Shown one piece after another: positions 37,082-47,399 of a stretch of 64,000 nucleotides of DNA. The translations under genes were made by a program, and so were the position numbers. Under the pieces are notes generated by a model. It made no database searches, had not been told where the DNA came from, and worked only from the letters and a program-made list of their open reading frames with translations. Source of the DNA: Erwinia mallotivora (GTDB taxonomy: Bacteria; Pseudomonadota; Gammaproteobacteria; Enterobacterales; Enterobacteriaceae); assembly GCF_000590885.1 (NCBI RefSeq), contig NZ_JFHN01000042.1:44757-108756 (forward strand), given 5' to 3'. Each line of letters begins with the position of its first letter. Position 1 is the stretch's first letter.

Positions 37082-38142
37082 CACTTCTCCTTACGATGGC
37101 CATAAACGCGCGGCTGCGTGTAGTAGTCGATTAACGGCACGGTAATGTTGGCCAGCAGCACGGCGAAGGCGACGCCATCAGGATAGCCGCCGTAGCTGCG
37201 GATCAGCCACACCAGCAGCCCAATCAGCACGCCGTAAACCAGTCGGCCTTTGTTGGTGGTGGACGCGGTAACCGGATCGGTGGCGATAAAGAATGCCCCC
37301 AGCATGGTGGCACCGGAGAACAGATGCAGCACCGGCGACAGCAGCGAATGGGGCGACAGCAGCCAGCCCAGGGTTGAGAACAGTGCCAGCGACAGCAGAA
37401 AGCTCAGCGGGATGTGCCAGCGAATGGTGCGGGTAAACAGCAGAAACAGGCCGCCAGCCAGATAACCCAGATTGATCCACTGCCAGCCGGCACCGGCAAT
37501 CACGCCGGAGTAAATGGGCTGTGCGAGCAGTTGTTCGGCGCTGTGACCGGCGCGCAGACCGGTTTTGAAGGTGTCCAGCGGGGTGGCCTGACTGACGCCG
37601 TCAATGCCCATCTGCAACTGCTGCATCGTGTGTCCGTTGGGCGTATGACCGTGAAAAATGACGCTCAGTGAATCAGTGAAGCCTGGGGTGATCGCCTGGA
37701 GCGCCTCCGGTGGCAGCCAGCTGGTCATCTGTACCGGGAAGGAGATCAGCAAGACCACGTAACCGACCATCGCCGGGTTGAACGGATTCTGTCCCAGACC
37801 GCCGTACAGCTGCTTGGAAATGACCACGGCGAAAAGCGTGCCAATAACCACCAGCCACCAGGGTGCCAGCGGCGGAATGCTGATGCCGAGCAGCAGGGCG
37901 GTAAGCAGTGCGGAATTATCCCCCAGCGTTTTGCTCACCGGAAGCCTGCGCAGTCTGAGGATCAATGCTTCGGCAGCCATACCGGCGATGGCGGCAATCG
38001 CTACCTGAATCAGGTTGCCCCAGCCAAAAAAGTACCACTGGGCGGCCATGCCAGGGATGGCGGCCAGCAGCACCAGCAGCATAATCGTACTGGTGCTGCG
38101 CTGATTGTGGGTATAGGGCGAACTCGCGATACGAAAAGCCAT
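37081..38142 (-). CDS. rsxD: Electron transport complex subunit RsxD
   Basis: Polytopic inner-membrane subunit of 353 residues (NqrB/RnfD family). The flavinylation site is Thr187 in [13 protein letters not shown], the same position as in E. coli. Other conserved segments are [18 protein letters not shown] and [12 protein letters not shown]. It carries a covalent FMN and forms the core with RsxE and RsxA. It abuts rsxC. Confidence 0.96.
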   Translation of the reverse strand: MAFRIASSPYTHNQRSTSTIMLLVLLAAIPGMAAQWYFFGWGNLIQVAIAAIAGMAAEALILRLRRLPVSKTLGDNSALLTALLLGISIPPLAPWWLVVIGTLFAVVISKQLYGGLGQNPFNPAMVGYVVLLISFPVQMTSWLPPEALQAITPGFTDSLSVIFHGHTPNGHTMQQLQMGIDGVSQATPLDTFKTGLRAGHSAEQLLAQPIYSGVIAGAGWQWINLGYLAGGLFLLFTRTIRWHIPLSFLLSLALFSTLGWLLSPHSLLSPVLHLFSGATMLGAFFIATDPVTASTTNKGRLVYGVLIGLLVWLIRSYGGYPDGVAFAVLLANITVPLIDYYTQPRVYGHRKEK

Positions 38143-40014
38143 TTAATCCTCTTGCGTAGAGTGCTGCGCTTTACGCGCTTTAACACGGGCGATGGCAGCG
38201 GCGACCGCCGCTTTACGTGGGTCATCGGCAGGCGCGGCGCTGTCGTCGGCTTGCGTCGCCGACGGTGCAGCGGTTACCCCGGTTTGTTCCTGCGGCGATA
38301 CGCTGTCCTGTGCGGCTTTCTTCGCTTTGGCGCGGGCGATGGCCGCCTCTACCGCTGCTTTGCGCGGATCCTCTGCCTGACGGGTAGCGGGTTCTGTTTC
38401 CGCCTGATGAAGCGCGCTCTGTGCTCGTGCCTGGGCATGGCGGGCCAGCGTTGCGGCGCTTTCTTCCGCTGGCGCGCTGCTGGCGTCCTCTGTTTGCTGC
38501 GCCTGCTTCGCTTTTACCCGCGCCAGCGCGGCGGCAATCTCACCGCCGTCATTCTGACTGACGGCACGTTTTGCCTGCTGATGACGGTTTTCCCGCGCCA
38601 GTTTTTCCCGCTCAAGACGCTGCTGGCGCGCTTCAAAACGGGCCTTCGCCTGCACGGTGCGTTCCGCTTCCAGGTCGATAGCGCGAAGCTCTGCTTTCTC
38701 CTGACGGTAATACTGCACCAGCGGAATGTTGCTGGGGCAGACCCAGGCACAGGCTCCGCATTCAATGCAGTCGGCAATATTGTGCTCCCGCGCCTTATCG
38801 TGATCGCCTCCACGGCTGTACCAGTAAAGTTGCTGTGGCAGCAGGGCGGCCGGACAGGCATCGGCACAGGCACTACAACGGATGCAGGATTTTTCGCTCT
38901 CCTGTTCGCCCGTTTCGCTGGCGGAAGGGGCCAGAATACAGTTGGTGATCTTCACCATCGGCACATCCAGCGTTGGCAGGGTAAAGCCCATCAGCGGGCC
39001 GCCCATCACCACCATCTGACTGCTGGCTGGGGTAAAGTCTGCGCAGCGCAGCAGATGGCCGATTGGTGTGCCAATTCTGCCCCAGACGTTGCCCGGCTGG
39101 CCCACTGACTCACCGGTCAGCGTGACCACCCGCTCCGTCAGCGCCTCACCGTCAATCACCGCCCGTTTTACCGCATACGCCGTGCCGACGTTTTGCATCA
39201 GCACGCCAATATCGGTTGAACGGCCACCGTGCGGCACTTCCAGCCCGGTGAGAATTTTGGTCAGCTGTTTGGCGCCGCCTGAAGGATATTTGGTCGGGAT
39301 CACCCGGATTTGCAGGTCGGTTGCCGCGCCCAGCGCTTTTTTCAGCGCGGCGATGGCCTGCGGCTTATTGTCTTCAATACCAATCAGTACCCGCTCAGAC
39401 TGCAAAAGCCAGGCGAGGATACGGCTGCCCTCCAGTACTTCCTCCGCGCAGTCCTGCATCAGGCGGTCATCGGCAGTGATATAAGGTTCACATTCTGCGG
39501 CGTTGATAATCAGGGTCTTCACCCCGCGAATGCCGCCTTTAAGCTTGGTCGCGGTGGGAAAACCTGCGCCCCCCAGACCGGCCACGCCCGCCTGATGAAT
39601 AATGTTAATAATTTCACTGCGTTCCCGCTGCTGATAGTCAGCCACGCCATGACGTTCACACCAGCGGTCCTCACCGTCCGGGGTGATAAAAACACAGAGC
39701 TCCGCCAGGGCGGACGGGTGGGCGATGGTGTGCGGCGCGACAGCCGACACCGTGCCGGAGGTCGGGGAATGCACCGGTAGCATCCGGCCACGGCCAAAGG
39801 TCAGCGGCTGGCCGCGCAGCACTTTATCACCGGGACTGACCAGCAGTTCACCTTCATGGCCGATATGTTGCTTAACCGGGATGATGAACTGCGTCGGTAA
39901 CGGCAGCTGACGCAGCGGGGTGCCGTTGGACTGGGTCTTCATCTCCGGCGGATGAATGCCGCCATCGAAATCCCATAATTGATCTTTTTTAAATCGTCTG
40001 AACAGATTACGCAT
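38143..40014 (-). CDS. rsxC: Electron transport complex subunit RsxC
   Basis: Subunit of 623 residues. The N-terminal part is NqrF/RnfC-like with a FMN/NADH site ([33 protein letters not shown]). Two [4Fe-4S] motifs follow: [12 protein letters not shown] and [12 protein letters not shown] (near 376 and 415). The C-terminal Lys/Ala tail has short repeats around AAVxAAIARxKAxKA. E. coli RsxC is about 740 residues; this tail is shorter, as repeat number varies between strains. It overlaps rsxB by 8 bp. Confidence 0.95.
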   Translation of the reverse strand: MRNLFRRFKKDQLWDFDGGIHPPEMKTQSNGTPLRQLPLPTQFIIPVKQHIGHEGELLVSPGDKVLRGQPLTFGRGRMLPVHSPTSGTVSAVAPHTIAHPSALAELCVFITPDGEDRWCERHGVADYQQRERSEIINIIHQAGVAGLGGAGFPTATKLKGGIRGVKTLIINAAECEPYITADDRLMQDCAEEVLEGSRILAWLLQSERVLIGIEDNKPQAIAALKKALGAATDLQIRVIPTKYPSGGAKQLTKILTGLEVPHGGRSTDIGVLMQNVGTAYAVKRAVIDGEALTERVVTLTGESVGQPGNVWGRIGTPIGHLLRCADFTPASSQMVVMGGPLMGFTLPTLDVPMVKITNCILAPSASETGEQESEKSCIRCSACADACPAALLPQQLYWYSRGGDHDKAREHNIADCIECGACAWVCPSNIPLVQYYRQEKAELRAIDLEAERTVQAKARFEARQQRLEREKLARENRHQQAKRAVSQNDGGEIAAALARVKAKQAQQTEDASSAPAEESAATLARHAQARAQSALHQAETEPATRQAEDPRKAAVEAAIARAKAKKAAQDSVSPQEQTGVTAAPSATQADDSAAPADDPRKAAVAAAIARVKARKAQHSTQED

Positions 40015-40582
40015 GGTGTTCCACTGGGATGACTCTTACCGGGATGGTTTGCAGGTCCCACTTCCAGTTGTCGGTCGTGGTGGCGACGGGCCGCATCTCA
40101 ATGCAGTCAGTCGGGCAGGGGGCAACGCATAAATCGCAGCCGGTGCAGACGTCGCTGAGCACCGTATGCATGGCGCGGGTGGCACCGACAATGGCGTCAA
40201 CCGGGCAGGCCTGAATGCATTTGGTGCAGCCAATGCAGTTGGCTTCATCAATCCACGCAACTTTGCGCTCCGGTTCGCGGGCGGCTTCATCACCGAGGGG
40301 CTGCGGTTCGACGTTCAGCAGCGCCGCCAGCTTAAGCATGGTCTGTTCTCCGCCCGGCGCACATTTGTTGATCATCTCTCCGTTGTTGCCCACGGCGTCA
40401 GCATAAGGACGACAGCCAGGGTAGCCGCACTGCCCACACTGGCTTTGTGGCAGGATGGCGTCAATTTGTTCAACAATCGGATCGTCTTCAACTTTGAAAC
40501 GACGTGAGGCATATCCCAACAGGCCACCAAACAGCAGGCCCAGCGCACTTAATACCGCAATGGCAATCCAGACTGCACTCAT
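40007..40582 (-). CDS. rsxB: Electron transport complex subunit RsxB
   Basis: Ferredoxin-type subunit of 191 residues. An N-terminal anchor helix is followed by the cysteine cluster [14 protein letters not shown] and two bacterial [4Fe-4S] motifs, [12 protein letters not shown] and [12 protein letters not shown]. It passes electrons between RsxC and the membrane part. Its stop lies in rsxC by 8 bp, and its start touches the rsxA stop. Confidence 0.97.
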   Translation of the reverse strand: MSAVWIAIAVLSALGLLFGGLLGYASRRFKVEDDPIVEQIDAILPQSQCGQCGYPGCRPYADAVGNNGEMINKCAPGGEQTMLKLAALLNVEPQPLGDEAAREPERKVAWIDEANCIGCTKCIQACPVDAIVGATRAMHTVLSDVCTGCDLCVAPCPTDCIEMRPVATTTDNWKWDLQTIPVRVIPVEHHA

Positions 40583-41163
40583 CAGAATTTCACCAGCCCG
40601 CTGAAGCCCATAAAGGCCAGCGCCATCAGACCGGCGGTGACCAGTGCAATTGACGAGCCTTTAAAAGGGGCGGGTACGTCGGCCAGCACCAGTCGCTCGC
40701 GAATACCGGCAAACAGCACCATCACCAGTGAGAAACCAATTGATGCACTGAAACCATACAGCGCCGCCTGCAAAAAGGTGTGATTCAGGTTAACGCTGAG
40801 CAGCGGCACGCCGAGTACGGCGCAGTTGGTGGTGATCAGCGGCAGAAAGATCCCTAACAGGCGATAGAGGTCCGGGCTGGTTTTGCGTACCACCATCTCG
40901 GTGAACTGCACCACGACCGCAATCACCAGTATATAGGCCATGGTGCGCAGATAGACCAGATCCAGCGGCAGCAGGATCAGATGATTAACCAGCCAGGCGC
41001 AGATGGAAGCCAGGGTAATCACGAAGGTGGTGGCGAGTCCCATGCCTATCGCCGTTTCCAGTTTTTTGGAAACGCCCATAAAGGGACACAGGCCGAGAAA
41101 CTTCACCAGAACGAAGTTGTTCACCAGCACTGTGCCAATAAAAAGAAGCAGGTAATCGGTCAT
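40582..41163 (-). CDS. rsxA: Electron transport complex subunit RsxA
   Basis: Membrane subunit of 193 residues with six helices, a paralogue of RsxE. It has [20 protein letters not shown] near the start and [14 protein letters not shown] in the centre. The two Cys-containing half-helices pair with those of RsxE. It is the first gene of rsxABCDGE-nth. Confidence 0.97.
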   Translation of the reverse strand: MTDYLLLFIGTVLVNNFVLVKFLGLCPFMGVSKKLETAIGMGLATTFVITLASICAWLVNHLILLPLDLVYLRTMAYILVIAVVVQFTEMVVRKTSPDLYRLLGIFLPLITTNCAVLGVPLLSVNLNHTFLQAALYGFSASIGFSLVMVLFAGIRERLVLADVPAPFKGSSIALVTAGLMALAFMGFSGLVKF

Positions 41164-41619
41164 TATTTCGCCTGATAAAAATGAAAGCGGCCTATTATCG
41201 GGGATCGGCGGCCTGACGACAACATTTGAACACTAAGGATATCTTACCAGCGCACTGAGGATTAAATTTTTGCTGCTTTTTTCACCAGCTGGCGCGATTG
41301 CTCTCGCCGCAGGCACCGGGATCGCCCGCCCGCATCGCTGCTGACCGGGTGACAGAGTCCCGCTGCTCAGTGAAACACAGGGATGGCAAACAGGGGGTGT
41401 TAAAGCAGTGCAAAACCGCGCACTTACTCTTTTACGTAAAACAACCTTTTTATTACGCAGGAAAGTTTTTATATTGTTTCGGGATTAACCGGGTTATTTA
41501 AAATAATAACGCGCACTGCGCGAGTTTACGTCGTAAGACAGGGTCATTTCATGGAGCAGCACTGTTTTTAGTAATATGGCGTTATAAAAAACTAAATATC
41601 ACGACAGGAGCAGAGATTG
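41164..41619. promoter_or_regulatory. Divergent rsxA/omptin intergenic region
   Basis: About 450 bp with no credible ORF. It contains the 13-bp palindrome CGCGCACTGCGCG at 41510-41522 and, downstream of it, an AT-rich stretch next to the omptin start. No consensus PhoP or CRP box was convincing. The Shine-Dalgarno for the omptin is AGGAG at 41606-41610. Confidence 0.35.
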
Positions 41620-42540
41620 ATGAAAACGAATGCCGCTTTAACCGCCGTTACGTTATTTTTATCCTGTAGCGTACAGGCTGATAATAACAATACATTCGGA
41701 AAAATTAAAGCAAGCGCCGGGCTGGGCTGGCTGAGTGGCGAGTCAGGAGAATATGTTTACGGTGATGATGGAAATAAACAGAGCGAACTGAAATGGAAAA
41801 TTAAAAATACCGCCATCATTAAAGGCGATCTCTCCTGGGATGCGCTTCAGTGGCTGACGCTCAATGCCAGAGGCTGGGCAACGGTGGCCTCCAGCGGGTC
41901 GGCAATGGATGACTATGACTGGCAGACGCCGGGCCAGTCGCACTGGTCTGACTGGTCAACACATCCGAATACGCGGTTAAATCATGCCAACGAATTCGAT
42001 CTGAATGTCAAAGGCTGGCTGTTAAATGAACCGACATACCAGCTTGGCGTCATGTTGGGTTATCAGCAAACCCGTTTCAGCTGGACGGCTTTTGGTGGCA
42101 GTTATAATTACGATAATGGTCAGGATATCGGTGAATTTCAGCGTGGCTCTCGTGGAATAGGGTATAAACAGCAGTTCAGCCTCCCTTATTTAGGTCTTGT
42201 CGGGCTGACGCGCTATGGCGATATTGAACTGACGGCGGCATTTAAATTCAGTCCCTGGGTGAGAGCAAAAGATAATGACGAGCATTATCAGCGGGCGCTG
42301 AGTTATCAGGAGAGAGGCAATAACTCAAATTACTATTCAGCCACGGCAGGGGCAGGTTATTACATTACCCCTGCGGCAAAGGTTTATCTGGAATTAAATT
42401 ACAGTCGCTATGAGAAGGCCAGCGCCAGTACTTCTGTCACCGACAGGACAACAGGTGAAAATTACGCTCTCGGCGATGATTCAGCCGGCATCGCCAACAA
42501 GACCTTTGCGGTAACATCCGGTCTGCAATATCAGTTCTGA
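41620..42540 (+). CDS. Omptin-family outer-membrane protease (Pla/PgtE/OmpT type)
   Basis: Outer-membrane aspartyl-type protease of 306 residues with a 10-strand beta-barrel. The signal peptide ends at SVQA-DNNN (about residue 20). Catalytic residues are in SAMDDYDW (Asp-x-Asp pair) and in DNDEHYQ (the Asp-Glu-His dyad). Conserved barrel segments are HANEFDLNVKGWLLNEP, AIGYKQxF-like GIGYKQQF, and a C-terminal Phe (LQYQF) for BAM assembly. Omptins cleave host peptides, plasminogen or antimicrobial peptides at the surface. A TTG at 41617 is an alternative start, better spaced from AGGAG. Confidence 0.93.
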   Translation: MKTNAALTAVTLFLSCSVQADNNNTFGKIKASAGLGWLSGESGEYVYGDDGNKQSELKWKIKNTAIIKGDLSWDALQWLTLNARGWATVASSGSAMDDYDWQTPGQSHWSDWSTHPNTRLNHANEFDLNVKGWLLNEPTYQLGVMLGYQQTRFSWTAFGGSYNYDNGQDIGEFQRGSRGIGYKQQFSLPYLGLVGLTRYGDIELTAAFKFSPWVRAKDNDEHYQRALSYQERGNNSNYYSATAGAGYYITPAAKVYLELNYSRYEKASASTSVTDRTTGENYALGDDSAGIANKTFAVTSGLQYQF

Positions 42541-42567
42541 GAAGGAAAACATCCGCGAAGCTGTGGC

Positions 42568-42595
42568 CGTGTCTGGGAGTGAATACTCAGACACG
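42568..42595. terminator. Hairpin between omptin and ydgK
   Basis: CGTGTC ... GACACG with inner GAGT/ACTC pairs forms a stable stem between two convergent genes, 27 bp past the omptin stop. Outer ACATCCG/CGGATGT arms extend the symmetry. No T-run. Confidence 0.5.
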
Positions 42596-42620
42596 GATGT
42601 CGGCTGTGAGAATCGTCGCT

Positions 42621-43058
42621 TCAGGGTTCGATAAAGGTGTTTTTAACCCGTTGCGACCGTGTGAAGTAAGGCACCAGCACCGCGGCGGCCAGCAGGGCTA
42701 TCAGCAGGGTGCGAATCGCTGCGGCATCGCTGACCGGCGAAAAAGCAAAGGTTTTAATCGCCAGCAGTACGGTGACCAGAAGCCAGACAATGTACTGCTT
42801 TGGTAACCGCCGCGAACGCTTACAAAAAATCCACGTTACCCACAGGCTGTAGCACCAGACCAGTGCTGAAGTCAGCAGAGAAATGCCCCACTGTAGGGTA
42901 AAGGCATGGGTATTGTTAAACAGGGCACTGCGCAGTTCCGGGTTGGCCAGAGCGCTCAGATACATTGCCATCACCAGCGCGCTGGTCAGTAATGTCATCA
43001 GCAGCCAGGCGAGGGGAACCAGTAACAGTCCGGCGATGCGCGGTTTGGTTTCTGCCAC
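42621..43058 (-). CDS. ydgK: DUF2569 membrane protein YdgK
   Basis: Inner-membrane protein of 145 residues with four hydrophobic segments (at about 9-33, 54-78, 88-105 and 113-130) and short charged ends. It matches the DUF2569 family and its E. coli location between rsxA and cnu. No function is known. The start is GTG 43058 with AAGGA upstream. Confidence 0.85.
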   Translation of the reverse strand: MAETKPRIAGLLLVPLAWLLMTLLTSALVMAMYLSALANPELRSALFNNTHAFTLQWGISLLTSALVWCYSLWVTWIFCKRSRRLPKQYIVWLLVTVLLAIKTFAFSPVSDAAAIRTLLIALLAAAVLVPYFTRSQRVKNTFIEP

Positions 43059-43138
43059 GATATATCCTTTTCAAAAGTTGAATCTGACCGTTGATGGTGC
43101 AGACGGTCATGCAGGAGCGCGGCAGAATTATACGGAAA

Positions 43139-43354
43139 TTACTTCACATAACGCCAGACCGACTTTGGCACCTGACCCGGATCGAACAGACGACCACCTG
43201 AGGTCAGTTCGGCGCGGCGGTGGTCGGCGGCACGGTACATATTGACAATTTCTGTGGTGTCGGTCAGCGAATAATTAAGATGATCGAACAGCTTTTCCAG
43301 CGTTTCCAGCGAACTCACTTTGCGAAACTTAAGCAAATAATCGTATACAGTCAT
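43139..43354 (-). CDS. cnu: Nucleoid-associated Hha-family protein Cnu (YdgT)
   Basis: A 71-residue Hha/YmoA-family protein, nearly identical to E. coli Cnu: [20 protein letters not shown], then [21 protein letters not shown] and [16 protein letters not shown]. Such proteins lack a DNA-binding domain and pair with H-NS or StpA to silence horizontally acquired genes; Cnu was also found as an oriC-binding factor. Two ATGs lie in tandem; the second gives the E. coli length. Confidence 0.96.
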   Translation of the reverse strand: MTVYDYLLKFRKVSSLETLEKLFDHLNYSLTDTTEIVNMYRAADHRRAELTSGGRLFDPGQVPKSVWRYVK

Positions 43355-43844
43355 CATAAAAGGTGCAGGCAGAATTAAGAGAGCCTGAGTATAGGGTGCA
43401 CTGCGTTTATTTTCATAGGGATAAATAATAACAAGGCACTAAATTCAGACTCGGGCGTGATTCTTTGCAATTTTTTTCGTCTTCCATACGCTCTGTGTCT
43501 TGCATTCGCTCACTGACCACGGTGTGCTTCAGCTCACAGAATGGATAAACAGCCTGGCCGGAAAGCGTGATTTGCCGCAATGGCAGAAATTTACGTGGTG
43601 CTGTAATCGCTTTCATCGCCAATCGTCATAAATACTTATCTTCATTACAGTTAATTAACATTTTTTGCCAGCGGATCGCCTGTTTTATCCATATGTCCTT
43701 GATCCAACAGTATTACTGTTACGGCCCTGGCGTTTCTTAACATCAGGATCTGTGAGCGATGTCCAAAATGTTTTTTCTCCACCAGGCCAGACTTGTCAGG
43801 CGTTTAACCCTACAGAACTGAATCCCATCAGAGGAAAACTGCCC
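43355..43844. promoter_or_regulatory. Intergenic region upstream of cnu and ytfQ
   Basis: About 490 bp between divergent genes. A leftward 69-codon frame (43413-43622) has no RBS and no recognisable similarity. GAGGA at 43831-43835 serves ytfQ. I could not identify a GalR or CRP operator by eye. Confidence 0.35.
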
Positions 43845-44801
43845 ATGTGGAAGCGTTTACTGTTAACTACCCTCGTCAGCGCAGGTCTGTCGACCAGCGC
43901 GCTGGCAGAATCCCTTACGGTTGGTTTTTCGCAGGTTGGCTCGGAGTCGGGCTGGCGTGCGGCTGAAACCAGCGTCGCCAGAAGTGAAGCCGCAAAGCGT
44001 GGCATCACGCTGAAAATCGCCGATGGTCAGCAAAAGCAGGAGAATCAGATCAAAGCTGTCCGCTCGTTCATTGCTCAGGGCGTGGATGCCATTTTTATCG
44101 CCCCGGTGGTGCAGACCGGCTGGGAGCCGGTTCTTCAGGAAGCGAAAGAGGCAAAAATCCCGGTTTTCCTGCTTGACCGGGCCATTGTGGTAAAAGACAA
44201 ATCACTCTATATGGCGGTGGTGACCGCAGATAACGTCTATGAAGGCAAACTGATTGGTGACTGGCTGGTAAAAGAGCGTGCCGGTAAGCCCTGTAATGTG
44301 GTCGAGCTTCAGGGAACGGTGGGTGCCAGCGTGGCAATCGACCGCAAAAAAGGGTTTGCGGAAGCCATCGCTGCTGCACCGGGCATTAAAATCATCCGCT
44401 CCCAGTCGGGCGATTTTACCCGTAGTAAAGGTAAAGAGGTGATGGAGAGCTTTATCAAGGCGGAGAACAACGGCAAAAATATCTGCATGGTGTTTGCGCA
44501 CAACGACGATATGGCGATTGGCGCTATCCAGGCAATTAAGGAAGCGGGCCTGAAGCCGGGGAAAGATATTCTGACCGGCTCCATTGATGGCGTGCCGGAT
44601 ATTTATAAAGCCATGCTGGCCGGCGAGGCCAATGCCAACGTCGAACTGACGCCGGATATGGCCGGACCGGCATTCGATGCGCTGGAGAAGTTTAAAAAAG
44701 ACGGCACGCTGCCGGCCAAAATCATCAAAACCGAATCGCGACTCTGGCTCCCCGCCGATGCTCAGTCCCAGTTGAACAAGAAAAAAGACATGGGGTATTG
44801 A
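43845..44801 (+). CDS. ytfQ: Galactofuranose-binding periplasmic protein YtfQ
   Basis: Sugar-binding protein of 318 residues (periplasmic-binding family 4). The signal peptide ends at SALA-ESLTV. It shares long stretches with E. coli YtfQ: TVGFSQVGSESGWRAAET, KIADGQQKQENQIKAVRSF, VELQGTVGASVAIDRKKGF and SIDGVPDIYKAML. YtfQ binds galactose, preferring the furanose form. ATG 43845 gives the signal peptide; upstream in-frame codons do not. A terminator separates it from ytfR. Confidence 0.96.
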   Translation: MWKRLLLTTLVSAGLSTSALAESLTVGFSQVGSESGWRAAETSVARSEAAKRGITLKIADGQQKQENQIKAVRSFIAQGVDAIFIAPVVQTGWEPVLQEAKEAKIPVFLLDRAIVVKDKSLYMAVVTADNVYEGKLIGDWLVKERAGKPCNVVELQGTVGASVAIDRKKGFAEAIAAAPGIKIIRSQSGDFTRSKGKEVMESFIKAENNGKNICMVFAHNDDMAIGAIQAIKEAGLKPGKDILTGSIDGVPDIYKAMLAGEANANVELTPDMAGPAFDALEKFKKDGTLPAKIIKTESRLWLPADAQSQLNKKKDMGY

Positions 44802-44808
44802 GCCACAC

Positions 44809-44837
44809 GCCGTCGGGCCCGCCCGGCGGCTTTTTTT
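44809..44837 (+). terminator. Intra-operon terminator between ytfQ and ytfR
   Basis: Stem GCCGTCGGG/CCCGGCGGC (one G-U pair) with loop CCCG and a run of seven T. It starts 7 bp after the ytfQ stop and should make binding protein in excess over the membrane parts. Confidence 0.88.
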
Positions 44838-44854
44838 ATCCTCACTGAGGTCTG

Positions 44855-46387
44855 GTGGCTATGCGAAATGACAGTTTATCCCGAGCGCCGCTGTTAACCA
44901 TCAGCGGCGTCAGTAAAGCGTTTCCCGGCGTCAGGGCGTTGGACAACGTCTCATTTGATCTGCATCGCGGTGAAATTATGGCTCTGCTGGGTGAGAACGG
45001 TGCCGGGAAGTCCACGCTGATTAAAGTGCTGACCGGGGTTTATCGCCGTGACAGCGGCACGGTGATGCTGGCCGGTCAGGCGGTCAATGCGCAGAGCACC
45101 GCGCAGGCCCAGCAGGCGGGGATTGGCACGGTTTATCAGGAAGTTAACCTGCTGCCCAATATGTCGGTGGCCGATAATCTTTATATCGGACGTGAACCCC
45201 GACGGCTGGGACTGATTGATCGCCGGACGCTGATAAAAAACGCGCAAACGCTGTTAAGAAGCTATGGATTTGAGCTGGATGTCACCCGTCCGCTGGGACA
45301 CTATTCGGTCGCCATGCAGCAGATTATCGCTATCTGCCGGGCAGTGGATCTTTCGGCGCAGGTGTTGATCCTGGATGAGCCCACCGCCAGCCTGGATGCG
45401 GGCGAAGTGGCGTTGCTGTTTACACTGATGAAGCAGCTGAAAGCAAAAGGAATGGGGCTGATTTTCGTCACACACTTTCTCGATCAGGTTTACGCCGTCT
45501 GCGATCGGATTACCGTGCTGCGCAACGGCCAGTTTATCGCCACGCGACCCACCGCTGAGTTACCGCAGCTGGAGCTTATTAAACTGATGCTGGGACGCGA
45601 GCTGCTGGCGGGGGCGTTACAGCGGGCAGGGCGCACCCTCAGGCGCAATGAGCCGGTGGTGGAATTCAAAGATTACGGCAAAAAAGGCACCATCGAACCC
45701 TTCAGCCTGAGCGTGCGCCCCGGCGAAGCGGTCGGGCTGGCGGGCCTGCTGGGGTCCGGGCGGACCGAAACCGCCGAGCTGTTGTTTGGCATTAAACCCG
45801 CCGACAGCGGCAGCGCTTTTATCAGGGGAAAAAAACAGACTGTTCGCTCACCGGCGCAGGCTTCCCGGCTGGGCATGGGCTTTTGTCCGGAAGATCGCAA
45901 AACCGATGGCATCATTGGCGCGGCGTCGGTGCGGGAAAACATCATTCTTGCCCTCCAGGCACAGCGCGGCTGGTTACGTCCGATCCGCCGACGCGAACAG
46001 CAACAGATTGCTGAACGTTTTATCAAACGGCTGGCTATCCGCACGCCGGATGCTGAGCAGCCGGTGGAGCTGCTTTCCGGCGGTAATCAACAGAAGGTGT
46101 TGCTCTCCCGCTGGCTGGTAACCCGACCGCAGTTTTTAATACTGGATGAGCCAACCCGCGGGATTGATGTGGGCGCACACGCGGAAATTATCCGCCTGAT
46201 TGAATCGCTTTGTGCCGACGGACTGGCGCTGCTGGTGATCTCATCAGAGCTGGAAGAACTGGTGGGCTATGCCGACCGGGTACTGATCCTGCGTGACCGC
46301 CAGCAGGTGGCGGAGATCCCACTGGAGCAGTTATCGGTAGCCGCCATTGTCAATGCAATAGCCGAAGGAGGGGGGAGTGATGCCTGA
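44855..46387 (+). CDS. ytfR: Galactofuranose ABC transporter ATPase YtfR
   Basis: Duplicated sugar-importer ATPase of 510 residues (E. coli about 500). The first cassette has Walker [10 protein letters not shown] and Walker B LILDEPTASLD, with a degenerate signature YSVAMQQ. The second has the degenerate Walker A LGSGRTET, signature LSGGNQQK and Walker [12 protein letters not shown]. These asymmetries are typical of the monosaccharide class. The start is GTG 44855, four bases after GAGG; ATG 44861 is an alternative. It overlaps ytfT by 8 bp. Confidence 0.95.
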   Translation: MAMRNDSLSRAPLLTISGVSKAFPGVRALDNVSFDLHRGEIMALLGENGAGKSTLIKVLTGVYRRDSGTVMLAGQAVNAQSTAQAQQAGIGTVYQEVNLLPNMSVADNLYIGREPRRLGLIDRRTLIKNAQTLLRSYGFELDVTRPLGHYSVAMQQIIAICRAVDLSAQVLILDEPTASLDAGEVALLFTLMKQLKAKGMGLIFVTHFLDQVYAVCDRITVLRNGQFIATRPTAELPQLELIKLMLGRELLAGALQRAGRTLRRNEPVVEFKDYGKKGTIEPFSLSVRPGEAVGLAGLLGSGRTETAELLFGIKPADSGSAFIRGKKQTVRSPAQASRLGMGFCPEDRKTDGIIGAASVRENIILALQAQRGWLRPIRRREQQQIAERFIKRLAIRTPDAEQPVELLSGGNQQKVLLSRWLVTRPQFLILDEPTRGIDVGAHAEIIRLIESLCADGLALLVISSELEELVGYADRVLILRDRQQVAEIPLEQLSVAAIVNAIAEGGGSDA

Positions 46388-47399
46388 ATCCCAGGAAGTA
46401 TCCGTCAAAGCGCCGCGCCCCGGGCGTAAGCTACCTGCCGGACTGCCGCAGCTGGCGGCCCTGCTGCTGGTGCTGTTGGTCGACAGTCTGGTGGCAGACC
46501 ATTTTTTTGCCATTCACCTGCAGGACGGTCGGCTGTTCGGCAGCCCGATTGATATTGTTAACCGGGCTGCACCGGTAGCCCTGCTGGCTGTTGGCATGAC
46601 GCTGGTAATCGCCACCGGCGGCATCGATCTGTCGGTCGGCGCAGTGATGGCCATCGCCGGGGCCACGGCGGCGACGCTGACCGTTTCCGGCCACAGCCTG
46701 GCGTTTATTATCAGCGCGACGCTGGCGACCGGGCTGCTCTGCGGCCTGTGGAATGGCGTACTGGTGGCGTTACTGAAGATTCAGCCGTTTGTCGCCACGC
46801 TGATCCTGATGGTCGCCGGGCGCGGTATTGCGCAGCTGATCACTCAGGGCCAGATTGTCACCTTCGACAGTGAGTCGCTGGCCTGGCTGGGCAGTGGCAC
46901 GCTGTGGCTGCTGCCGGTGCCGGTGTGGCTGACCCTGGTGATGGCGCTGCTGGTCTGGTTACTGACCCGTAAAACCGCGCTGGGGATGTTTATTGAGGCA
47001 GTGGGGATTAATCTGCGGGCTGCCCGCAATGCCGGGGTGACCAGCTGGCTGGTGGTGATGAGCTGTTATCTGCTGAGCGGCCTCTGTGCTGCGGTAGCCG
47101 GACTGATTGTCGCGGCGGATATTCGCGGGGCGGATGCCAATAACGCCGGGCTCTGGCTGGAGCTGGATGCGATCCTCGCGGTGGTCATCGGCGGAGCATC
47201 GCTGCTGGGCGGACGTTTTAACCTGCTGCTGTCGCTGACGGGTGCGCTGATCATTCAGTCGATGAATACCGGGATTCTGCTGTCGGGATTTCCGCCGGAG
47301 CTGAATCAGGTGATTAAAGCCGTGGTGGTGCTGGTGGTGCTGTTAATTCAGTCACCGCGTTTTATCGCCATATTTAAAAGAGGGCGGAGAAATGATTAA
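46380..47399 (+). CDS. ytfT: Galactofuranose ABC permease YtfT
   Basis: Inner-membrane permease of 339 residues (BPD-transp-2/RbsC family) with about 8-10 helices. The family motif GGIDLSVGAVMAIAG appears near residue 80, and ADANNAGLWLELDAILAVVI matches YtfT. ATG 46380 follows GGAGG. Its end overlaps yjfF by 8 bp, so ytfR-ytfT-yjfF are translationally coupled. Confidence 0.95.
   Translation: MPESQEVSVKAPRPGRKLPAGLPQLAALLLVLLVDSLVADHFFAIHLQDGRLFGSPIDIVNRAAPVALLAVGMTLVIATGGIDLSVGAVMAIAGATAATLTVSGHSLAFIISATLATGLLCGLWNGVLVALLKIQPFVATLILMVAGRGIAQLITQGQIVTFDSESLAWLGSGTLWLLPVPVWLTLVMALLVWLLTRKTALGMFIEAVGINLRAARNAGVTSWLVVMSCYLLSGLCAAVAGLIVAADIRGADANNAGLWLELDAILAVVIGGASLLGGRFNLLLSLTGALIIQSMNTGILLSGFPPELNQVIKAVVVLVVLLIQSPRFIAIFKRGRRND

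Noticed and set aside
38192..39108. Long rightward frames antisense to rsxC
   Set aside because: They mirror the biased codon use of rsxC (Lys/Ala repeats) and have no domain features.
43413..43622. A 69-codon leftward frame upstream of cnu
   Set aside because: No Shine-Dalgarno, no recognisable motif, and it occupies a region expected to hold the cnu and ytfQ promoters.
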